Source: Micavibrio sp. UBA1850 (GTDB taxonomy: Bacteria > Pseudomonadota > Alphaproteobacteria > Micavibrionales > Micavibrionaceae). Taken from it: 7,519 nt of DNA. The DNA lies in assembly GCA_002338525.1 (NCBI GenBank), contig DDIM01000022.1:1-7519 (forward strand), given 5' to 3'. Every line of letters starts with the position of its first letter. Position 1 is the stretch's first letter. A program made the translations under genes and the position numbers. This document shows positions 1 to 5,913 of the stretch, piece by piece. The notes beneath the pieces are model-generated. The model did not search any database, was not told where the DNA came from, and was given only the letters and a program-made list of their open reading frames with translations.

Positions 1-956
1 GGCTGCTGATTATTTGTAAAGCCTACGACTTGAAAGCTCATTGCCGTGGCCTGTCCGTTCAAAAGTAACGCACTTGCTTGTGATGACAGTGATGAAAACA
101 TGTGCCCCACATTTACCTGTGCGCCCCCTATAAATTGCACGTCAAAACGACCCGCAGGCGGAAATGTAAAACTTTGTGCACCATTCAGGCTGCCCGCCTG
201 CCCTAACCCTTGCAGTGTATAAACGCCAGACGTCATCTGGTTCATACTGTGAAATCCGGATTGGTTGCCTGCATTTGTCATTCCCGTCAAATGTCCGATG
301 ATACCATTTGCCGTTTGTGTGCCTGGGCTTGCGTTCATTTGAGTGTTTGCAAATCCACCGCTTAAAAACTGAGAGTGGAGCTGTGCTAACTGTGTAGAAA
401 TAGTTTGTCCAACATTGGAGGGGACCTGACCGGAAAACGGCGAGAGGCGCACATTTGTGCCGATGGCTAAATCCCCGGCTTTCAATGATAGACCTTTATC
501 TGACAGGTTTGACGAAGATAGTGACGATTGTGTGGCTGATATTGTAGTGCCCGATAAATCACCTTTTCGGCTAAGCACAACCCCTTGATCGGCAACAGTT
601 TGTGCAAGCGATGGCTTTTGAGATGATGGTGCCACTATATCAATACTGGAATCCGAGACATTTGATGTTCTCAAAACTGAGACTTGAGACGAGCCCCGCG
701 GCGGAATATCAACTTGAACGCGTTGGCCTTCTTGAGCTCGTATGGCGCCTTTGGCTTGTACCGTTACGTCTCCGTACCCTGTTTTTAAAAGAAGTGTTTT
801 ATCAACACCGCGACTAATAATTTGGCCTTCAATCCTTAAAGTTTGCCGCGTGTTTTGAAGACTTTCAGGAATATTAATCAAGCGCACAGCGACTTGCTGT
901 GACGATGCTTTAATTTGTGCGGCGTTTGCGCCACTGATAGATCCTGATGCTGTCAT
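1..956 (-). CDS. Probable FliK-like flagellar hook-length control protein, N-terminal part (partial)
   Basis: This reading frame begins at an ATG (954-956) and stays open for 318 codons to the window edge, so its C-terminus is missing. The start follows an AAGG ribosome binding site at 964-967, 7 nt upstream. Residues about 22-95 form a compact region with alternating hydrophobic residues and glycines (LRIEGQIISRGVDKTLLLKT, then GDVTV and EGQRVQVDI). This resembles the small beta-barrel at the start of alphaproteobacterial FliK-like proteins. A long Ser/Thr/Gln/Gly/Asn-rich, probably disordered middle follows. The last visible residues (MSFQVVGFTNNQQ) look like the start of a second similar beta unit. 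FliK-type proteins are secreted rulers that stop hook growth and switch export to filament subunits. The position just downstream of flhF-flhG supports a flagellar role. The name is an inference from context and general pattern; the diagnostic C-terminal Flg_hook domain lies outside the window. It could be another secreted or low-complexity protein. Confidence 0.6.
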   Translation of the reverse strand, partial: MTASGSISGANAAQIKASSQQVAVRLINIPESLQNTRQTLRIEGQIISRGVDKTLLLKTGYGDVTVQAKGAIRAQEGQRVQVDIPPRGSSQVSVLRTSNVSDSSIDIVAPSSQKPSLAQTVADQGVVLSRKGDLSGTTISATQSSLSSSNLSDKGLSLKAGDLAIGTNVRLSPFSGQVPSNVGQTISTQLAQLHSQFLSGGFANTQMNASPGTQTANGIIGHLTGMTNAGNQSGFHSMNQMTSGVYTLQGLGQAGSLNGAQSFTFPPAGRFDVQFIGGAQVNVGHMFSSLSSQASALLLNGQATAMSFQVVGFTNNQQ

Positions 957-994
957 ACCTTAACCTTATCTCCATTATACGGTGAAGAGGTTAA
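957..994 (-). promoter_or_regulatory. Inverted repeat overlapping the ribosome binding site of the FliK-like gene
   Basis: In the flhG to fliK-like gap the minus strand has a perfect 7-bp inverted repeat, TTAACCT (988-994) and AGGTTAA (960-966). A further four imperfect pairs lie inside it around the loop GTATAAT. The right arm contains the AAGG that would serve as Shine-Dalgarno for the ATG at 956, so a folded mRNA would cover the site. The hairpin is not followed by a T run in the direction of transcription, so it is not a terminator for flhG. The role is inferred; the stem is A/U-rich and may be weak. Confidence 0.3.
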
Positions 995-1008
995 AAAAGA
1001 AGGAAGAA

Positions 1009-1854
1009 TTAGCGTTTCCCAAGTTTACGTCGGGCTTGAACGATTATCTTACCTACGTATCGTGCGATTTTTTCAATATCTTCGGCCGCCTCCGAGTTAG
1101 GAGAGCGCACCAATAGCGGTGTTTGATGACGTATAGAGTCTTTTACACGCGGGTCAAGACGGATCATACCCGCAAGAGGTGGTGTGATGCGTAAGAAGTT
1201 CTCACATGCTTTCAACAGTGTTTTATAAGTCTTTTGCCCTTCAGCAGGCGTTGTGGCTTGATTCACAACAACACTTACTTTTTTAGATACGCCCGCAGCA
1301 TTGCCCAACTTAATGAAAGCATAAGCATCGGTTAGAGATGTCGGCTCATCAGTTGAAATAAGCAGCGTTTGAGTAGCGGCCGCTGATAACATACGCACAG
1401 TACGGTCAACACCCGCACCAAGGTCGATCAAGACAACATCATACTGACTACAAATATCAGTCAATTGGTCGCGCAGGTATGCCAAGCGCTGACTTGGCAA
1501 AGCAGATAATGAGGCCTGACCTGAACGTCCCGCAATAATGTCAAAATTACCTTCATCGTAATGCTGTGTTACTTTATCAAGACTTAAACGTCCACGGATT
1601 ACATCGTTAAGATCACGTTTGGGCATAAGGCCAAGCTGAACATCGACGTTTGCAAGCCCCAAATCACCATCAAATAGCAAAACTTTTTTACCTTCATTGG
1701 CAAGAGCATGCGCAAGCGTTACCGAGAAAAACGTCTTACCGACACCACCTTTACCAGAGGCAATAGCGATCATGTTAGACACTTCCTGAATACCGCCTCC
1801 TTCAGATGGACTGCTGTTACTTACAGGTCTTCTCTTTACTTGATCTTCGTTCAT
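1009..1854 (-). CDS. flhG: FlhG, MinD-family ATPase controlling flagellar number
   Basis: FlhG (also FleN, YlxH or MotR) is a ParA/MinD-type ATPase that acts with FlhF at the cell pole to restrict the number of flagella. The 281-residue protein has a deviant Walker A motif KGGVGKT (35-41) with the signature lysine K35. It also has the DGDLGLANVD segment (62-71), the DLGAG switch segment (144-148) and the FlhG-typical stretch DEPTSLTDAYAFIK (169-182). The last 16 residues are basic and amphipathic (YVGKII.QARRKLGKR), consistent with a MinD-like membrane-targeting helix. The N-terminus before the ATPase fold is short. It carries DQ at residues 4-5 followed by VKRR, at best a degenerate form of the DQAxxLR motif that stimulates FlhF GTPase activity in characterised homologues. 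The ATG overlaps the flhF stop (ATGA), implying translational coupling. MinD itself is less likely, given the flhF neighbour and the PTSLTDAY signature. Confidence 0.93.
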   Translation of the reverse strand: MNEDQVKRRPVSNSSPSEGGGIQEVSNMIAIASGKGGVGKTFFSVTLAHALANEGKKVLLFDGDLGLANVDVQLGLMPKRDLNDVIRGRLSLDKVTQHYDEGNFDIIAGRSGQASLSALPSQRLAYLRDQLTDICSQYDVVLIDLGAGVDRTVRMLSAAATQTLLISTDEPTSLTDAYAFIKLGNAAGVSKKVSVVVNQATTPAEGQKTYKTLLKACENFLRITPPLAGMIRLDPRVKDSIRHQTPLLVRSPNSEAAEDIEKIARYVGKIIVQARRKLGKR

Positions 1855-2903
1855 GCCCCACCATCCTTGTCGTGTGTCTGATCTACCGTATTCGGAATTA
1901 AATATTTTGCGAGCCTTTTTGGCGTAAGGCGATCAAGCCCCCCTGCAACATTTTGGCTCACACCCGCCTCGGCAAAGGCAAGGTTACCAGCATAGGCTGC
2001 GGCCAGCAAGCCGCCATAGCGACGCGCCATATCTAATCTAGTTGGAATAATCGCGCGCACACCTAGCGGTGTATAAATTTTTGATAAGTCTTCTGACTCG
2101 TATGCGTCTGTTGCCGCAGGTAGAACAAGCGCAGGCTCGCAAGCACTTGCCTGAATGTAGTCGTCAATCACATTAATTTCTTTTGGGTCGTATGGGTTCA
2201 ACCCTGGCATATCAACAAATATATAATCAATATCTGCGTATTCATTAATTTTCTCAGCCAGCTCTTGTGCTGATGAGACGCGCTCCAAAGCAATGTCCAA
2301 TATGTCGGTAAAAGCCTTTAATTGTTCGATGCCGCCTGCGCGCTCTATATCAGCGCTCATAACAACGGCTGAGTGCCCATCGATGACCGCTTGAGCTGCG
2401 TATTTTGCAACAGTTAATGTTTTCCCTGCTCCTGGCGGGCCAATAAAGATAAAGTGATTTTTATTCGAAATATCAAACAGGCTTTTAAATTTAAATGTTT
2501 CCTCTAACGCGGCAAGAAGGGCAACACGCGGTTGCTCTAAACCCATAATTGTTGACGTCATTAAAAGCTTGTCGGTTACATCCTCTGGTACACCGTGCTG
2601 AATAAGCGTATCGGTGATAACCTCCATTACAGCATTGTTTTCTTCTTCTTCATCATACTGAAGCCACTCGTCGCGTTCAGCGGCCTTTTGAGATTTTGAG
2701 ACTTCAAAGCCGGGGTCATACGAATGGTCTGCGTCGTAATCGTATTCTTGAGAACGACGGTCGTCGACAGCCGCAGTCACACTGACGGACTTGCCGCCCT
2801 TGTCTTCTCGGGTTGCAACGATGATGGCATCTTCTCCTAGAGAATCCCGGATCATTTTCATCGCCTCTGTCATTGTTTTTGCGTTAAAAGATTTGAGCCG
2901 CAT
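1851..2903 (-). CDS. flhF: FlhF, SRP-type GTPase for polar flagellum placement
   Basis: FlhF is the third SRP-type GTPase beside Ffh and FtsY; it marks the pole where the flagellum is assembled. The 350-residue protein starts with the family's B-region signature (MRLKSFNAKTMTEAM..., then LGEDAIIVATRE). An acidic, probably flexible linker (about 54-90) follows, then an N domain (about 90-145) and the NG GTPase core. G1 is GPPGAGKT (155-162), the DxxR...EQL segment is DIERAGGIEQL (185-195), G3 is DMPG (231-234) and G4 is TRLD (288-291). The C-terminal LDRLTPKRLAKYL segment is also typical. G3 departs from DTAG, and G4 has R for the usual K, so the nucleotide site is recognisable but divergent. 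The ATG is well fixed: an in-frame TGA lies 15 nt upstream. No strong Shine-Dalgarno is seen. The stop overlaps the flhG start by 4 nt. A candidate promoter lies about 50 nt upstream, so flhF probably heads its own transcript. Confidence 0.94.
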   Translation of the reverse strand: MRLKSFNAKTMTEAMKMIRDSLGEDAIIVATREDKGGKSVSVTAAVDDRRSQEYDYDADHSYDPGFEVSKSQKAAERDEWLQYDEEEENNAVMEVITDTLIQHGVPEDVTDKLLMTSTIMGLEQPRVALLAALEETFKFKSLFDISNKNHFIFIGPPGAGKTLTVAKYAAQAVIDGHSAVVMSADIERAGGIEQLKAFTDILDIALERVSSAQELAEKINEYADIDYIFVDMPGLNPYDPKEINVIDDYIQASACEPALVLPAATDAYESEDLSKIYTPLGVRAIIPTRLDMARRYGGLLAAAYAGNLAFAEAGVSQNVAGGLDRLTPKRLAKYLIPNTVDQTHDKDGGA

Positions 2904-2952
2904 GGCTTTTGTGAATCACTCTTATGAATAGTATAACTTGAACTTCCCTTTG

Positions 2953-2981
2953 ATTCTAGGAAATATAAACGAAAAACACAA
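2953..2981 (-). promoter_or_regulatory. Candidate sigma70-type promoter for flhF-flhG
   Basis: On the minus strand, TTGTGT (2976-2981; matches TTGACA at three positions) and TAGAAT (2953-2958; five of six matches to TATAAT) are separated by exactly 17 nt. The predicted start of transcription, near 2946, gives a leader of about 43 nt to the flhF ATG. It lies in the longest intergenic gap of the window (2904-3037, 134 nt), where a promoter is expected between the atp and flagellar blocks. I see no sigma54 (GG-N10-GC type) element here. A second A/T-rich hexamer, TATACT, is closer to the gene but has no partner -35. Confidence 0.4.
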
Positions 2982-3037
2982 GCGATCCCTACGAATATAA
3001 GCGTTTTAAGACCGAATTTTGTGCTTTTAAAGCCCCG

Positions 3038-3757
3038 TTATTTGTTTTGAGGGTATAAAAGAGCATCCATACGCGCGACAAACTCCATAATGTTAGCACA
3101 AGAGCGCGCATATTCTTTGAAAGAACTTTCCATTGGTGGGACGATCAAACTGACAAGAAAGGCATGAGCCGTCACATCTAACATGGTTGGCACATCTGTT
3201 CCCAAAAAGTAATCCTTGTCACCCAACATATCACTTAGAGCTTGAACATTTCTTTTACCAATATCATAGATTTCGCCCTCATCGTGACGACCATAGCCTT
3301 GATAATGTAGCGCTTTTAGGAGTTTTTTACGTTGGCGATTGGCCGCTATGTTACGAACTAGGGGGGGCAGCCGTGAAAAGAACGCCTCATACGTCACCTT
3401 AAAGTTCTGGTCATTGCCCCAACGGTCGTAAACACCTACCCAATAAAGGCTTTCTTCAATCATAGACTGCATTGCCGTAGAAATGGCGCGTTGCTCATCC
3501 GTGAGCGTAAGGTCTGGATCAAGAGCCCCATTATCAATCAAATGCTCAATAATCAGCCGCGTATCACCAATTTTAAAACCGTCTTCAGTTTCAATGTATG
3601 GGAGTTTGCCTTTAGGCGCATTGCGCAACACGTCAAGCGTGAAAGATTGACGTTCAAAATCAATATTGGCGAGGCGGAAATAGTTTTCTAGCTTTACGCA
3701 AAAAGGACTCGCATCTGCAAGCCCCCAACGTCTACCGAATTTATAGAATTTTATCAT
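3038..3757 (-). CDS. Glutathione S-transferase family protein, Fax/metaxin-like
   Basis: The 239-residue protein has a thioredoxin-like N-terminal domain (about 1-75), with WGLADASPFCVKLENYFRLA near the start and APKGKLPYIETEDGFKIGDT at 48-66. An all-helical GST C-terminal domain follows (about 85-235), including GYGRHDEGEIYDIGKRNVQAL and the segment DYFLGTDVPTMLDVTAHAFL (182-201). The SPFCVKLE motif with Cys20, the GRH..EEI-like stretch and LGDKDYFLG are hallmarks of the failed-axon-connections/metaxin-like GST group rather than classical detoxifying GSTs. Substrate and biological role of bacterial members are largely unknown, so no reaction is assigned. The gene begins 25 nt after atpC with no clear terminator between them. 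It lacks an obvious Shine-Dalgarno; a three-codon frame (ATG GTT GCA TGA, 3754-3765) ends overlapping its ATG. A run of seven C (coding strand) at 3361-3367 lies inside the gene, but the frame is intact. No clear intrinsic terminator follows it. Confidence 0.85.
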   Translation of the reverse strand: MIKFYKFGRRWGLADASPFCVKLENYFRLANIDFERQSFTLDVLRNAPKGKLPYIETEDGFKIGDTRLIIEHLIDNGALDPDLTLTDEQRAISTAMQSMIEESLYWVGVYDRWGNDQNFKVTYEAFFSRLPPLVRNIAANRQRKKLLKALHYQGYGRHDEGEIYDIGKRNVQALSDMLGDKDYFLGTDVPTMLDVTAHAFLVSLIVPPMESSFKEYARSCANIMEFVARMDALLYPQNK

Positions 3758-3782
3758 GCAACCATATTGTTACATATCAAAA

Positions 3783-4199
3783 TTAAGCGCAAGCGTTCAA
3801 TTTTTCTTGTGTAATGACAATCGCATTTTGCAGACGTACTTTTTCAACGTCATTGTCTTCAATATTGAGCTTTTCGTTCAACGCCTCTATCTCGGCTGTT
3901 AAAGCTTCCGCACTCAAATCTTCTACTGGCACAGCCTCTTCAGCCAAAATTGTGCAATTATCTGCAGAAATGTCTGCAAAGCCGCCCGCTACAAATACAC
4001 GCTCTGGAGTGGCGTCGGCTGTTTTTAACAATACAACAACACCAGCACGCACAGTGACCACAAACGAAGCATGTCCTTTGCGCACGCCAAGATCACCCTC
4101 TTGGCCCGGAACAGTGACTTGGTAGGCTTGAGTATCAAGAAGCTTTTTTGCCGGTGATACGAGCTCGAACTGAAATGTATTGTTAGTTGTCTCAACCAT
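3783..4199 (-). CDS. atpC: F1Fo-ATP synthase epsilon subunit
   Basis: The epsilon subunit is part of the F1 central stalk; it couples rotation to catalysis and can inhibit ATP hydrolysis. The 138-residue product has the N-terminal beta-sandwich (about 7-92), with FELVSPAKKLLD, the VPGQEGDLGVRKGHA signature (30-44) and FVAGGFADIS (69-78). A C-terminal helical hairpin follows (about 94-135). The length is normal for alphaproteobacterial epsilon subunits. The ATG is preceded by AAGGA (4206-4210) at 6-nt spacing. It lies 26 nt downstream of the small amphi-Trp gene rather than directly after atpD, which is the unusual aspect of this operon. Confidence 0.97.
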   Translation of the reverse strand: MVETTNNTFQFELVSPAKKLLDTQAYQVTVPGQEGDLGVRKGHASFVVTVRAGVVVLLKTADATPERVFVAGGFADISADNCTILAEEAVPVEDLSAEALTAEIEALNEKLNIEDNDVEKVRLQNAIVITQEKLNACA

Positions 4200-4225
4200 G
4201 TTTTTTCCTTAAAGGCTAAATCCTT

Positions 4226-4447
4226 TTACTCTACATCCCACTTTAGTTGAAATTCCAACTCTTCCATGCCGTCTTCACGCTCATGTTCAATTGAAAATTT
4301 CGCACGATTTGGAACGTAAATGCGTTCACCAGCCACCTGAATTTCAAAGTTTTCTCCTGCCTCCAAATCATCAGCCAAGCGACGAAGCTTGGCTACGATT
4401 TCAGAGGTAGAGTATTCTTTTTCAATATCACGTTCTGGTTTAGACAT
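4226..4447 (-). CDS. Amphi-Trp domain-containing small protein inserted in the atp operon
   Basis: The 73-residue, highly charged protein matches the amphi-Trp domain pattern. A leading amphipathic helix (about 13-30, TSEIVAKLRRLADDLEAG) is followed by short strands FEIQVAGERIYVP (34-46) and AKFSIEHERE (49-58). It finishes with the family's terminal strand ELEFQLKW (63-70) ending in Trp70. The function of this family is not established; no catalytic residues, signal peptide or membrane segment are visible. The start lies only 5 nt after the atpD stop and has no clear Shine-Dalgarno, suggesting translation coupled to atpD. atpC follows after 26 nt with a strong ribosome binding site. Its place between the genes for the beta and epsilon subunits suggests, but does not show, a role linked to the ATP synthase. 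It does not look like the alphaproteobacterial zeta inhibitor. Confidence 0.85.
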   Translation of the reverse strand: MSKPERDIEKEYSTSEIVAKLRRLADDLEAGENFEIQVAGERIYVPNRAKFSIEHEREDGMEELEFQLKWDVE

Positions 4448-4452
4448 TTTAA

Positions 4453-5886
4453 TTACGCTGCTTCTGCTGCCATTTTTTCAGCTTTTGCAATGGCTTCATC
4501 AATTGTTCCAACCATGTAGAATGCATTTTCAGGCAAGTGATCAAGCTCACCATCTACAATCATACGGAACCCTTTGATTGTGTCTTCCAACTGAACATAC
4601 ACACCTGGTGATCCAGTAAAGACTTCAGCCACGTGGAATGGTTGAGACAAGAAGCGCTGAATTTTACGCGCACGTGCCACAACAAGTTTGTCGTCTTCTG
4701 ACAATTCATCCATACCCAAAATCGCAATAATATCTTGCAATGCTTTGTATTGTTGCAACGTCTGTTGAACACGGTTGGCAACAGTGTAGTGATCGTCACC
4801 AACAACACGTGGGTCAAGAATACGTGATGTTGAATCCAATGGATCAACAGCTGGATAGATACCAAGCTCAGCAATTTGACGAGACAAAACTGTTGTTGCG
4901 TCCAAGTGAGCAAATGTTGTTGCTGGCGCAGGGTCAGTCAAGTCATCAGCAGGGACGTATACGGCCTGTACAGATGTGATTGATCCTTTGTTTGTTGATG
5001 TAATACGCTCTTGCAAAGCACCCATGTCAGTTGACAATGTTGGCTGATATCCCACAGCTGATGGAATACGACCCAAAAGCGCAGACACCTCGGCACCGGC
5101 TTGTGTGAAACGGAACACGTTATCCATAAAGAATAGAACGTCTTGTCCTTCTTCATCACGGAAGTATTCAGCCATTGTCAAACCTGACAACGCAACACGC
5201 GCACGTGCTCCTGGCGGCTCGTTCATTTGTCCGTAAACAAGTGCTGCTTTAGATTTTTCGCTGTCACCCGGGACAATAACACCAGATTCGATCATCTCGT
5301 GGTAAAGGTCATTACCCTCACGTGTACGCTCTCCAACACCCGCAAACACAGACACACCACCGTGTCCTTTTGCAATGTTGTTGATTAGCTCCATGATTGT
5401 CACTGTTTTACCAACACCGGCACCACCGAAAAGACCAATTTTACCACCTTTTGAATATGGGCAAAGAAGGTCAACAACTTTAATACCTGTGACGAGCTGC
5501 TCAGTTTCTGTGGCTTGCTCAGAAAACTCAGGCGCTTTACGGTGAATTCCCCACTTCACGTCTGCTTTTACGTCTTCGCCTTCATCGATTGCGTTACCAA
5601 CAACATCAAAGATACGACCTTTTGTAACACCACCAACCGGTACAGAGATTGGCTCGCCTGTGTCTGTCACAGCAGCACCACGCACCAAACCTTCTGTTGC
5701 ATCCATCGCGATACAACGAACAACGTTTTCACCCAAATGCTGTGCCACTTCCATGACCAGTGTTTTACCGTCATTTTGTGTTTCAACCGCATTCAAGATT
5801 TGCGGAACATTACCTTCCTCAAACTGAACATCAACAACGGCACCAAGTACCTGTTGGATTGCTCCTGTTGCTTTCTTTTTTGCCAT
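4453..5886 (-). CDS. atpD: F1Fo-ATP synthase catalytic beta subunit
   Basis: The beta subunit carries the catalytic nucleotide sites of F1 and makes ATP from ADP and phosphate as the gamma shaft turns. The 477-residue product is full length. It has an N-terminal beta-barrel (about 8-85) and P-loop GGAGVGKT (154-161). The catalytic glutamate is E186 in GVGERTREGND, and the Walker B region is VLFFMDNVFRF with D255. The signatures ALLGRIPSAVGYQPTLSTDM and PADDLTDPAPATTFAHLDAT are also present. The C-terminal lever is DELSEDD (393-399), a conservative variant of DELSEED. An AAGGA at 5896-5900 precedes the ATG by 9 nt, and the gene starts 27 nt after atpG. All active-site residues that can be checked by eye are present. 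Confidence 0.99.
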   Translation of the reverse strand: MAKKKATGAIQQVLGAVVDVQFEEGNVPQILNAVETQNDGKTLVMEVAQHLGENVVRCIAMDATEGLVRGAAVTDTGEPISVPVGGVTKGRIFDVVGNAIDEGEDVKADVKWGIHRKAPEFSEQATETEQLVTGIKVVDLLCPYSKGGKIGLFGGAGVGKTVTIMELINNIAKGHGGVSVFAGVGERTREGNDLYHEMIESGVIVPGDSEKSKAALVYGQMNEPPGARARVALSGLTMAEYFRDEEGQDVLFFMDNVFRFTQAGAEVSALLGRIPSAVGYQPTLSTDMGALQERITSTNKGSITSVQAVYVPADDLTDPAPATTFAHLDATTVLSRQIAELGIYPAVDPLDSTSRILDPRVVGDDHYTVANRVQQTLQQYKALQDIIAILGMDELSEDDKLVVARARKIQRFLSQPFHVAEVFTGSPGVYVQLEDTIKGFRMIVDGELDHLPENAFYMVGTIDEAIAKAEKMAAEAA

Positions 5887-5913
5887 TTTCTCTCTTCCTT
5901 CTTCTTTAAAACT

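Noticed and set aside
602..817. Plus-strand open frame of 71 codons.
   Set aside because: It lies wholly antisense to the FliK-like frame, has no recognisable protein features, and every convincing gene here is on the minus strand.
974..979. A perfect TATAAT on the minus strand just upstream of the FliK-like gene, as a possible promoter.
   Set aside because: No acceptable -35 hexamer lies 16-18 nt upstream (only pyrimidine-rich sequence), and there is no extended -10 TGn. The leader would be very short. It also sits in the loop of the inverted repeat.
3023..3033. GCTTTTAAAGC near the end of the GST gene as a terminator stem.
   Set aside because: The near-palindrome leaves no usable loop and is not followed by a T run in the direction of transcription.
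3754..3765. Three-codon frame ATG GTT GCA TGA whose stop overlaps the GST start, as a leader peptide.
   Set aside because: It has no ribosome binding site and is too short to separate from chance; it is mentioned only in the GST entry.
3814..4125. Plus-strand open frame of 103 codons opposite atpC.
   Set aside because: It is antisense to atpC, and its Ser/Thr/Ala-rich product is typical of a shadow frame.
4560..4913. Minus-strand open frame of 117 codons within atpD in another frame.
   Set aside because: It is entirely inside the catalytic subunit gene and its translation has no family resemblance, so it is a frame shadow.
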